Shown one piece after another: positions 8,753-16,272 of a stretch of DNA of 64,000 bases; positions within the stretch are counted from its first letter, which is position 1, and every line of letters starts with the position of its first letter. The stretch covers positions 17,292 to 81,291 of the forward strand of contig JAGXSC010000068.1 in assembly GCA_018334075.1 (NCBI GenBank). Reading direction: 5' to 3'. Made by a program: the position numbers and the translations under genes. Source of the stretch: Actinomycetota bacterium. Its GTDB lineage: Bacteria; Actinomycetota; Coriobacteriia; Anaerosomatales; UBA912. Under the pieces are notes generated by a model. The model had not been told where the DNA came from. It saw nothing but the letters and a program-made list of their open reading frames with translations, and searched no databases.

Positions 8753-11326
8753 ATGATGAAAAAAAGCCGCGACTTCTTCAGATCCTTGGGCCGCCTGCCG
8801 ATCTCCATAGCGATCGTTTGCCTGCTTTCAATTAGCACTCTAAGCCTCGCTTCGGCTCCGGCTGCACCTGACAGCGCTCCGAGCATAATCGTCATCTATG
8901 AAGACGACACCATGGCCGTCTCTGACTTTCACCAGCTAGCAAAGGACGGGCACGCGCCATCGGATATCGATGTTGTAAACGAGCGATTGATAGAAGTCCA
9001 TCTACCAAAAGGCGCCGATCCCCGTAAGGCCGTGAAGAATGCGCTGGATAACCCCTCCGTCGTGGCCGCGGCGGAAAACCGGCTGATCGAAGCCCTTTCA
9101 TCACCTCCGAACGATCCGAGATACCCGCCGCCTATCAAAGGCCAGCACCTCTATCTGGGCCCGAGCACTATCGCGACAAATTCGATAGGGCTTGAGTCGG
9201 TGTGGCAGATTACCCGCGATGAGACGAGTGGCTTTGCCATGAACAGACACCGCCGAGGGGTGACGATGGCGATCATAGATACCGGCGTGTCGATTCCTTT
9301 GATGGAGGATACCGGGCGCTTTGTTCCGGTGCTGAATAACGTGGCGCCTACCCCAAGTGCGAACACTTCGGATGACTCTAATAACTTCCACGGAACGGCT
9401 GTCGCCAGCGTCATCGCGGCCAACACCAACAATAATTTTGCCATCGCTGGAGCGCTCTACGATCTCGATAGCAGCATACTTGTGTACAAGGCGCTTGACA
9501 GCCGTAACGAAGGCTACAGGGCTGACATCATAGCTGCGATGATGGACGCCGCCAACAGGAGCGCCAGGGTGATCAACGCCTCATTCGGAGACCCTGCGAC
9601 CACCATGGTCGACCGCCGATCGGTGCCTGACACGGCGACTCGCGACGTATGGCAGGCAGCTGTGGACTACTGCATCGCTAAAGGCTCCTTGGTTGTCGCC
9701 GCTGCGGGTAACAACAATGGGCCCGTTTTATACCCCGCCGCGTGCGAGGGAGCCCTAGCCGTCGGCTCGATAGATTTTGAGTCCGGTCAGCGCTCAGAAT
9801 TCTCGAATTCTGGCCCGGAACTGGACGTGGTCGCCGCTGGTCGGAGAATCTGGACGGTCAGGCCCAGTGGAGACACTACCCAGGTAGCTGGAACCTCTTT
9901 TGCGACTCCTTTGGTCGCGGGCTCGATAGCCTACCTCTGGTCGTTGGTGCCCGATCTTACCCCTGAGGAGATGCTTTCATTCGCTCAAACCACCGCTGTC
10001 GGCACTTACGGTTCTGAGCCTGAATTCGACAACGAAACAGGGTTCGGCAGGTTCGATTCGTACAGACTCTTCGAGCACATGCAACAGGCGATAGCTATTC
10101 AAAATCCAGTCACTCTCTCCGTCGGACCCCACGCGCAAAACAGCCGTGAGGTGCGTTTGACCTGGAGTGCAGCAGAAGGCCAAGGAGTGTTCTACCTTTA
10201 TGGGTACGAAGGAGGTAGCGCCTACCGAACCACCAGCACAAGCGGAAGGCTCGTGCTGCCTGCTAGCGGGCCCAATACGGTGTGGGTACGATCGTTCGCT
10301 TCCGACAGATGGAGCGCTCAGCAGCCTACCACCGTGAGCGTAAACGTTGCGGCAGGGTCGCATACGATCAATTCCTTGCGGCTGGAAGGAGCCAACCGCT
10401 TCCGGACAGCGCTCGCGATCAGCCAAGCATCCTTTCCCGCAACATCTTCTTCGGTCGTAATCGCTTCAGGCGAAAACTGGCCCGATGGACTAGCGGGTGG
10501 AACGCTTGCCTCTGTGTCCAGCGGACCTCTACTGCTGACCCGCGCAAACCGCCTGTCACTAGAGGTACGTGACGAGATACTTCGCTTGCGGCCACAGCGC
10601 ATCTATATCCTCGGCGGGTCGGGAGCGATCTCCCCGGCAGTTGAGAGCGCGATAAGAAGCCTTCCGATTACCGGCACTGTCGAGCGCCTTCAAGGCCACG
10701 ACAGGTACGCAACCGCCGCAAGAATCGCCAACCGCGTCAGAGACTACACGCACCCCGCAGCCAACAGCCAGGCCAACCGGGTAGTCGTTGCTTCTGGGGA
10801 AAACTTTCCAGACGCGCTTGCCGGGTCAGCGTTGGCCGCCTCGGCGCGTATCCCCATCTTGCTGACGCGACGCTCTGCTCTTACGACCTCGACAGAAGGA
10901 GCCCTCAGGGTCATCAGGCCTTATGAGACTTTAGTACTCGGCGGCGAGGGCGTGATCTCAAAAGCGGTGCATGACCACCTGCGAGCCAGCCTGTGGAGAC
11001 CTTATCGCATCTGGGGCGCCAACCGCTATGAGACTTCGCGCAAGATCGCCGAGTATGGCCGTAGTGGATCCAAACCCCTATTCGACGCCGGCCGCCTGGG
11101 CTTCGCCACGGGTACGGCATTTCCTGACGCACTTGCGGCCGGACAGCTATTCGGAGGCAGGCGCACTCCGATCATCCTGACCGATCAGGCTACAGCCGTG
11201 CGGACAGACCTGACAGCGTGGCTGCGCTCTCCTGGCCATACTATCGGTAATGTCACATTTCTGGGCGGGTCGGGGGCAATTGGATATGACCTTGAGTTCG
11301 AGATAAGAAACGCGCTTTTGCGCTAA
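8753..11326 (+). CDS. Secreted subtilisin-like (S8) serine protease with three CWB2 cell-wall-binding repeats
   Basis: The product has 857 residues from the ATG at 8753, which is followed by a signal peptide (Lys and Arg near the start, hydrophobic core about 16-33, likely cut near LASA). A propeptide-like region (about 40-115) precedes the S8 domain. The catalytic triad is Asp176 (AIIDTG), His213 (NNFHGTAVA) and Ser382 (GTSFATP), with the oxyanion Asn320 (AAAGN). After a linker of about 95 residues come three repeats of the cell-wall-binding type 2 family (PF04122), each with the ILGGSGAIS or similar block and RYETS/RYATA-like turns. The enzyme is expected on the cell surface, attached to a wall polymer. 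The upstream in-frame start at 8687 would put 22 polar residues before the signal peptide and was rejected. It ends 2 bases from the convergent kinase gene. Confidence 0.93.
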   Translation: MMKKSRDFFRSLGRLPISIAIVCLLSISTLSLASAPAAPDSAPSIIVIYEDDTMAVSDFHQLAKDGHAPSDIDVVNERLIEVHLPKGADPRKAVKNALDNPSVVAAAENRLIEALSSPPNDPRYPPPIKGQHLYLGPSTIATNSIGLESVWQITRDETSGFAMNRHRRGVTMAIIDTGVSIPLMEDTGRFVPVLNNVAPTPSANTSDDSNNFHGTAVASVIAANTNNNFAIAGALYDLDSSILVYKALDSRNEGYRADIIAAMMDAANRSARVINASFGDPATTMVDRRSVPDTATRDVWQAAVDYCIAKGSLVVAAAGNNNGPVLYPAACEGALAVGSIDFESGQRSEFSNSGPELDVVAAGRRIWTVRPSGDTTQVAGTSFATPLVAGSIAYLWSLVPDLTPEEMLSFAQTTAVGTYGSEPEFDNETGFGRFDSYRLFEHMQQAIAIQNPVTLSVGPHAQNSREVRLTWSAAEGQGVFYLYGYEGGSAYRTTSTSGRLVLPASGPNTVWVRSFASDRWSAQQPTTVSVNVAAGSHTINSLRLEGANRFRTALAISQASFPATSSSVVIASGENWPDGLAGGTLASVSSGPLLLTRANRLSLEVRDEILRLRPQRIYILGGSGAISPAVESAIRSLPITGTVERLQGHDRYATAARIANRVRDYTHPAANSQANRVVVASGENFPDALAGSALAASARIPILLTRRSALTTSTEGALRVIRPYETLVLGGEGVISKAVHDHLRASLWRPYRIWGANRYETSRKIAEYGRSGSKPLFDAGRLGFATGTAFPDALAAGQLFGGRRTPIILTDQATAVRTDLTAWLRSPGHTIGNVTFLGGSGAIGYDLEFEIRNALLR

Positions 11327-11328
11327 AT

Positions 11329-13839
11329 TTATTCCTCGTCGCACTCAAGCATATGCTTTCCGAGCGGGAGCCGGATATCAAATACCGAACCATGCTCGAC
11401 TCTCCGGCGCACCTCAATCTCTCCTCCGTGAGCCTCGACAAAGCGCTTGGCTAAAAACAACCCAAGGCCTATGCCACCGTGGTCTCTCGTGGAAGACATG
11501 TCAGCCTGAATGAAGGGTTCGAATATCTCCTCTAGCCGATCCTCATCGATACCGGCACCTTCATCGGCGACGGAAATCGACATATGCGAACCGGCTCGCT
11601 CCACGGTAACCGATACCGTGCTGCCTTCAGGCGAATATTTTAAGGCGTTGTCAAGAATGTTGCCGAGCGCTCTGCCGATAAACTCCGGATCCACATCAAG
11701 CTCGCAAGCTTCGGCGGATAGCGCTACGTCTACACGCCTGCCCGATTCCGCGGCCGCGCCCGTTGACATCTGGTCAACTAGCTTGCAAATATCAACGGTC
11801 CGTGACTTGAGATCATCGAGTCCGGCCATCAACTGTGTCACTGAAAGCAGTTTCTCGATCATATGATGCATTGTGGCGGCGTTTTGTCTAATGGCCGCAA
11901 CCGCCGTGTCATACTGCTCGTGATCTACACCTATCTTTGACTCCAAAAGATCGGAGTAGCCAATAATCTTGGTAAGAGGAGTGCGCAACTCGTGAGAGAC
12001 CATCGAGACGAAATCGCTTCTTAGCCGCTCAAATTTCAGGCTTTTACTTGCGTCACTTTTGACTATCACTACGCTGACAACCTTGCCGGCACCATCGAAC
12101 ACTGGAGAGATCGTCACGCTCTCAAGATACTCCCGCCCACTGCGATCTTTATTCAATAACTCTCCTTGCCAGCGCTTGCCTCCCACGACCGAGTTCCATA
12201 CATCGCGATAGCCCAATTCCGCGTATCCCTGACCGGTCGAGAAGAGTTCTGTGCCGATGACCTCACTCGCGAAGTATCCAGTCATCTCCCTATGCACCGT
12301 GTTGGCCCAGATGATCTTGCCGTAAGCATCGGTAATCAGAATGGCATTGCCTGCCCAATCCAGTGCCGCGGATTGAAGTAGCACCTTTTCCCTAGTTTCG
12401 GCAACGCTCAGCGCCGCACCCACTCGGCATGCCACGGCTTCCATCGACTGGATCTTCATGTCGGCGGCGGTCTCATTGAAGTCAGAAAGCGCGATCAGAC
12501 AACCTTTCACACGATTTTCAGCCTTGATGGGACAAAAAACCGCGCTCCTCACATTGGGGTCTTGCGCCAGAACCTGCCATTCGCTTCGCGCTTGCGAATC
12601 ACAGAGGTCCACCACAAAGGCCACTGGGGGCATCCCATCATCAGCAAATCGTGTGCATGCGAAGTCCAGAAGCGGTTTAGTTGCCTTCGGGGAGAGGCGT
12701 CCGGTAGCTGCCGTGAGCTCCAAACCATCTTTTTCATCGAACAGCATTATAAGAACTGAGCCCATCTTGAATTCATGCGCAATTTGATCGCTTGCAGAGT
12801 GCAACATCTCCGCGAGAGAGCTGCTTTGAAGAATGGATACGTCAAGTATACTCATCACCCGTTCGGCCCCGCGGACGTAGAGTTGCTCCGTGACATCGAT
12901 ACCAAAACGGATGACACCTATCGGGCTGCCGTGTGCATCCTTGATCACCGACACCGACCACCTGAGTATCTTCATCACTCCAGAGTTCATGACCCAAGCC
13001 TCTGAATATGAGACCGGCAAGCCATCGGCCATAATGGCTTCGTCCATTATCTTGCGTGCCTTGACCTGATCCGGCGGAGAAAAAATTTCTGCCGCGCACT
13101 TTCCGAGCATCTCGTCGGCGGCATAACCAGATATTCGCTCCGCCCCGGGAGAGAAAAGTACGATCCGCCCGGCGGAATCTGTGGAGCAGATGAACACTTC
13201 TGCCGTATCGATGACAAGCTTGTTGAAATCAAGTGCTTTTTGCAGCTCTTCAGCCTTAGCCACACCTTTGCCTATCTCTTGGGTCAGGCTGTCAATCAGA
13301 CGGCTCTTCACGACGATCTGATCACCTAGCTCCCTCGTTGTCTGATCGATGATCGCATTCGAGCGCTCAAGTTCGGCAAGTTTCTGCTCCAACTTGCAGA
13401 CAACACGGTCACTGTAAGCTCGCAGAATGCGAGCTTCATCCCGCTGGATCGGCGCGCAAGCCTTACTAGTGCTGGAGATGTGCGCTACCTCCTCCACAGT
13501 CGCAAGCAACCTGTCAGCATCAACTGGCTTATTCAAAAAGCCATCCGCACCAAGCTCTATCGCGAACTTCTCGTCCTCATCATCGGTATAGGAAGCCGTC
13601 ACGAACACTACCGGCACATTGACTAAAGTCGGGTCATTCTTCCACCGCCAAACAAGCTGGAAGCCATCCATTTTGGGCATTAAAATGTCGGTAACGAGCA
13701 AGTCGAAGCTGTGAGAGCGTGTCGCGTCCAGCGCCTCAATGCCGTTGCAAACGGAAACAACCTCGTGATTCGCCGACCTCAGTATCGCGGTCATCAGGTA
13801 ACGTGATGGCCCGTCATCTTCAACTAGCAGAATATTCAC
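11329..13839 (-). CDS. Receiver-PAS-GAF-PAS sensor histidine kinase
   Basis: This 836-residue protein starts with a receiver domain (about 1-118, phospho-acceptor Asp51 in LLVTDILMP, Lys in NKP). A coiled-coil stretch follows (about 130-195), then a PAS domain (about 200-325), a GAF-like domain (about 335-490), a second PAS (about 495-610), a HisKA dimerization helix with the H-box VSHELRTPL (about 622) and a HATPase_c domain (about 725-830) with NILDNALKYS, DEGAGID and GIGLGLF. No transmembrane helix is apparent, so sensing is probably cytoplasmic. It overlaps the preceding receiver gene by 4 bases, and the two proteins probably form a phosphorelay. No DNA-binding output domain is encoded nearby, so the target is unknown. 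Confidence 0.92.
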   Translation of the reverse strand: MNILLVEDDGPSRYLMTAILRSANHEVVSVCNGIEALDATRSHSFDLLVTDILMPKMDGFQLVWRWKNDPTLVNVPVVFVTASYTDDEDEKFAIELGADGFLNKPVDADRLLATVEEVAHISSTSKACAPIQRDEARILRAYSDRVVCKLEQKLAELERSNAIIDQTTRELGDQIVVKSRLIDSLTQEIGKGVAKAEELQKALDFNKLVIDTAEVFICSTDSAGRIVLFSPGAERISGYAADEMLGKCAAEIFSPPDQVKARKIMDEAIMADGLPVSYSEAWVMNSGVMKILRWSVSVIKDAHGSPIGVIRFGIDVTEQLYVRGAERVMSILDVSILQSSSLAEMLHSASDQIAHEFKMGSVLIMLFDEKDGLELTAATGRLSPKATKPLLDFACTRFADDGMPPVAFVVDLCDSQARSEWQVLAQDPNVRSAVFCPIKAENRVKGCLIALSDFNETAADMKIQSMEAVACRVGAALSVAETREKVLLQSAALDWAGNAILITDAYGKIIWANTVHREMTGYFASEVIGTELFSTGQGYAELGYRDVWNSVVGGKRWQGELLNKDRSGREYLESVTISPVFDGAGKVVSVVIVKSDASKSLKFERLRSDFVSMVSHELRTPLTKIIGYSDLLESKIGVDHEQYDTAVAAIRQNAATMHHMIEKLLSVTQLMAGLDDLKSRTVDICKLVDQMSTGAAAESGRRVDVALSAEACELDVDPEFIGRALGNILDNALKYSPEGSTVSVTVERAGSHMSISVADEGAGIDEDRLEEIFEPFIQADMSSTRDHGGIGLGLFLAKRFVEAHGGEIEVRRRVEHGSVFDIRLPLGKHMLECDEE

Positions 13840-14216
13840 TCGTCCTCCTGGACTCTCGGTTGGAGATAGAGCTCTACTTGCTCACAAAATGTTTCAGGAT
13901 CAATCGGTTTGGTGATACACCCATCACACCCTACTTGAATTATCGACTCGCGGTCGCCCTTCATTGAGTAAGATGTCAACGCCACGATGGGGATAGCACG
14001 TCCGTAAAGCTCCCGGATCTTACGGGTAGCGGCCCAACCGTCCAGGCGAGGCATCAGCATATCCATGAGTATCAGGTCAGGGCGGCACTCGGCGAGCGCG
14101 ACAGCCTGAACCCCATCGGTCGCGACAACGATCTCGTGACCCGCCCGCTCAAGCAGAAACTTGGTCAAATACAGGTTTTGCGGGTCGTCTTCGACCACTA
14201 AGATTTTCGTCGACAT
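13836..14216 (-). CDS. Stand-alone response regulator receiver protein
   Basis: The 126 residues form one receiver domain: acidic pair Glu9-Asp10-Asp11, phospho-acceptor Asp52 in LILMDMLMP, Thr in ALTSYS and the conserved Lys in TKP. There is no output domain. It resembles the small receivers (DivK-like or Spo0F-like) found next to hybrid kinases, and its stop overlaps the kinase start by 4 bases. A GGGGGGC tract precedes the ATG. A weak TACAAT hexamer at 14254-14259 on the minus strand could be its -10 element. Confidence 0.92.
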   Translation of the reverse strand: MSTKILVVEDDPQNLYLTKFLLERAGHEIVVATDGVQAVALAECRPDLILMDMLMPRLDGWAATRKIRELYGRAIPIVALTSYSMKGDRESIIQVGCDGCITKPIDPETFCEQVELYLQPRVQEDE

Positions 14217-14275
14217 AATCGCCCCCCTGCATCAGGAAAAAATCGATTCTCTTATTGTACTTAGTCTTACCCAAT

Positions 14276-15277
14276 TTACCGTTTTGACAGAAGCCCGGGC
14301 AGGATCCTCTCTCCCTTGGCTGTTCTGCCCATCGATTCCGGCCCAAGCTCAATGAGAAAATCGGCGAGGTCATTGGGTAAGCAGTCAGTAAAACTCAGCT
14401 GGGCGTCGGTGATGGGATGATCAAATATCAGCCGGTACGAATGCAAGAACTGTCTTTGAAGTCCACGACTGGCCCTCGCTCTTTTCAGGCCATAGACCGG
14501 ATCTCCTACCACCGGGTGATCGGTGTAACTCATGTGAACACGAATCTGATGTGTTCTTCCTGTGTAAAGCTTGCACTCGACGAGGGTGTATCCATCGTCG
14601 AGTTTGCCAGCGGAAAATCTTTCCAGCACCGAGAAGGTCGTCACCGCCTGCTTCGCCAGAGCCGAACTCGAAACCGCCATACGGGTCCTGTCCTTTGGAT
14701 CCCGCGCAATTGGAGCGTCAATAAGCCCGGTGTCGGGTGCGATGTAACCGTGTACAAGGGTAATGTAACGACGATCTACGGCGCGGATCTTGATGGCCTC
14801 CACTAATACCGCCTGGGCCTCATCGTTTTTGGCCACTACCATCAAACCGGTGGTGTCCTTGTCGAGCCTGTGCACGATACCTGGCCTGTCCCAGCCCTGC
14901 AAGGTCCCGAGCTCTTGAGAGTGGGCAAGAAGCGCGTTGACCAGGGTCCCTGTCCAGTTGCCGTATGCGGGATGCACCACAAGGCCAGCTTGCTTGGACA
15001 GCACAATGATGTCATCGTCCTCATGACGTATATCTAGAGGAATCATCTCGGGGAAAATCTCCAGCTCATCCCGTACCGGCAGAACCGCCGAGATCTTCTC
15101 TCCTGCGCGCGTCACGTGACACCTGGAGGCGACCTGGCCATTGACGGTTACAAGCCCCTCGTCAAGCAGGCGGGCGGCAGCTGAACGCGATGTAAACTCC
15201 CCGCAATTGCCGAGCAACCTGTCAATGCGTGATCCAGCCTCGGCGGATCGGACAATATGTTCGAACTTACGGTTCAT
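14276..15277 (-). CDS. rluD: Ribosomal large-subunit pseudouridine synthase, RluA/RluD family
   Basis: The enzyme isomerizes uridine to pseudouridine in 23S rRNA. The 333 residues show an N-terminal S4 RNA-binding domain (about 15-75) and the catalytic domain with HRLDKDTTG, whose Asp139 is the nucleophile of the RluA group. The gene follows lspA with a gap of about 10 bases, a pairing seen in many Gram-positive genomes. The exact target uridines (RluD sites 1911, 1915 and 1917 in E. coli numbering) cannot be read from the sequence. The Arg/Lys-rich tail of about 20 residues is not part of the core fold. Confidence 0.93.
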   Translation of the reverse strand: MNRKFEHIVRSAEAGSRIDRLLGNCGEFTSRSAAARLLDEGLVTVNGQVASRCHVTRAGEKISAVLPVRDELEIFPEMIPLDIRHEDDDIIVLSKQAGLVVHPAYGNWTGTLVNALLAHSQELGTLQGWDRPGIVHRLDKDTTGLMVVAKNDEAQAVLVEAIKIRAVDRRYITLVHGYIAPDTGLIDAPIARDPKDRTRMAVSSSALAKQAVTTFSVLERFSAGKLDDGYTLVECKLYTGRTHQIRVHMSYTDHPVVGDPVYGLKRARASRGLQRQFLHSYRLIFDHPITDAQLSFTDCLPNDLADFLIELGPESMGRTAKGERILPGLLSKR

Positions 15278-15286
15278 TTGTAAACT

Positions 15287-15832
15287 TCAAATCACTTCGC
15301 TGTTGCCGCTGTTCAAAGCGGGATCCTCGTCATATTTTTCTCTGGGCTCAACAAACACCCAGATAATCAACATTACGACACCGATTACAATCGCCATATC
15401 GGCAATGTTGAACACGGGCCATCTGATCAGCGCAAAATCCAGGAAATCGGTTACCTTACCAAAGAGCAGCCTGTCGATAAAGTTGCCAGACGCGCCACTC
15501 ATAAACATTGCAATCGCAATAACAACCCACCAGGTGTTGGGCTTGAAGACCATCCAATAAACAACGGCCAGCACTACAACAACAGCAAAGGTGATCAGAA
15601 ACAGTGTCCTGCCTCCGGCGAAAAGCCCAAATGCCGCGCCGGGATTCAAGATATGCGTCAGATAAAACACCCCGTCCAGCAGAGGGACGGACTGCGCGGG
15701 AGCGAGGTATGCTCGGGCAAACGCCTTGGTCACCTGGTCTAACGCCAGCAGCACGCCACCGACCGCTAGCATAGCCGGCAGCGGCCTGGCGCAAACTACC
15801 GAGATTCTTCTTCTGATTTGCACTGTATGCAC
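15287..15832 (-). CDS. lspA: Lipoprotein signal peptidase (signal peptidase II)
   Basis: LspA cuts the signal peptide of prolipoproteins after the cysteine is lipidated. The 181-residue membrane protein has four hydrophobic segments and both catalytic aspartates: Asp120 in SGNFIDRL and Asp145 in FNIADMAI. The GTG at 15832 overlaps the dksA-like gene by 37 bases; a second GTG at 15823 is possible. Candidate substrates in this window are the BMP lipoprotein and the DUF4349 lipoprotein. Confidence 0.96.
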   Translation of the reverse strand: MHTVQIRRRISVVCARPLPAMLAVGGVLLALDQVTKAFARAYLAPAQSVPLLDGVFYLTHILNPGAAFGLFAGGRTLFLITFAVVVVLAVVYWMVFKPNTWWVVIAIAMFMSGASGNFIDRLLFGKVTDFLDFALIRWPVFNIADMAIVIGVVMLIIWVFVEPREKYDEDPALNSGNSEVI

Positions 15833-16176
15833 AAGGTCACGGTCGGCATGGCTTCAAGACGCTCAATCGATATAGCTTGTCGGCAATGTTCGCACGTATC
15901 GTAGGTACCATCCTCGAGTCTTTTGAGGGCCGCCTTTACATTTGCGAGAGAGAAACGTAGGTTCTCATCTAGCGTCAGATCCATCTCTCGCGCGAAAGTT
16001 GCACTTCCCTGATCGGCCATATGATCTCGGTAGTTGTTTTCGCCGCTCTCCTCAGAGAGTAATTCATAGCCCTCGAGGCGGATGCGCTCAACCTCGGCCT
16101 CCAGCCGATCATGCTCTTCTACAAGTCGAGCTCGAAACACACTGAGTGCCTGCGAATCCATAGAAGCTGTATCCAA
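15796..16176 (-). CDS. DksA/TraR family C4 zinc-finger protein
   Basis: The 126-residue protein has a long N-terminal coiled coil (about 10-45) and a C-terminal zinc finger with Cys95, Cys98, Cys116 and Cys119 (CEHC...CIQC). It belongs to the DksA/TraR zinc-finger family, which in proteobacteria acts in the RNA polymerase secondary channel. In Actinomycetota and Firmicutes the relatives beside lspA and ileS are poorly studied, and the tip residues of E. coli DksA are not clearly kept. It heads a small run with lspA and rluD. Confidence 0.88.
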   Translation of the reverse strand: MDTASMDSQALSVFRARLVEEHDRLEAEVERIRLEGYELLSEESGENNYRDHMADQGSATFAREMDLTLDENLRFSLANVKAALKRLEDGTYDTCEHCRQAISIERLEAMPTVTLCIQCKSEEESR

Positions 16177-16222
16177 TCCCTAAAACAGATCAGCCGTGGG
16201 TAGAAAATCTATATAGACAAGA

Positions 16223-16228
16223 ATTATA
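16223..16228 (-). promoter_or_regulatory. Candidate -10 hexamer for the dksA-lspA-rluD run
   Basis: A perfect TATAAT on the minus strand lies 47 bases upstream of the dksA-like start, in the 96-base gap after ileS. No convincing -35 hexamer stands 16-18 bases away, so it is only a candidate. Confidence 0.35.
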
Positions 16229-16272
16229 TCATCTGCCTTGGAAAATCGATGGAATCCGGGCGCCGCTACCCG

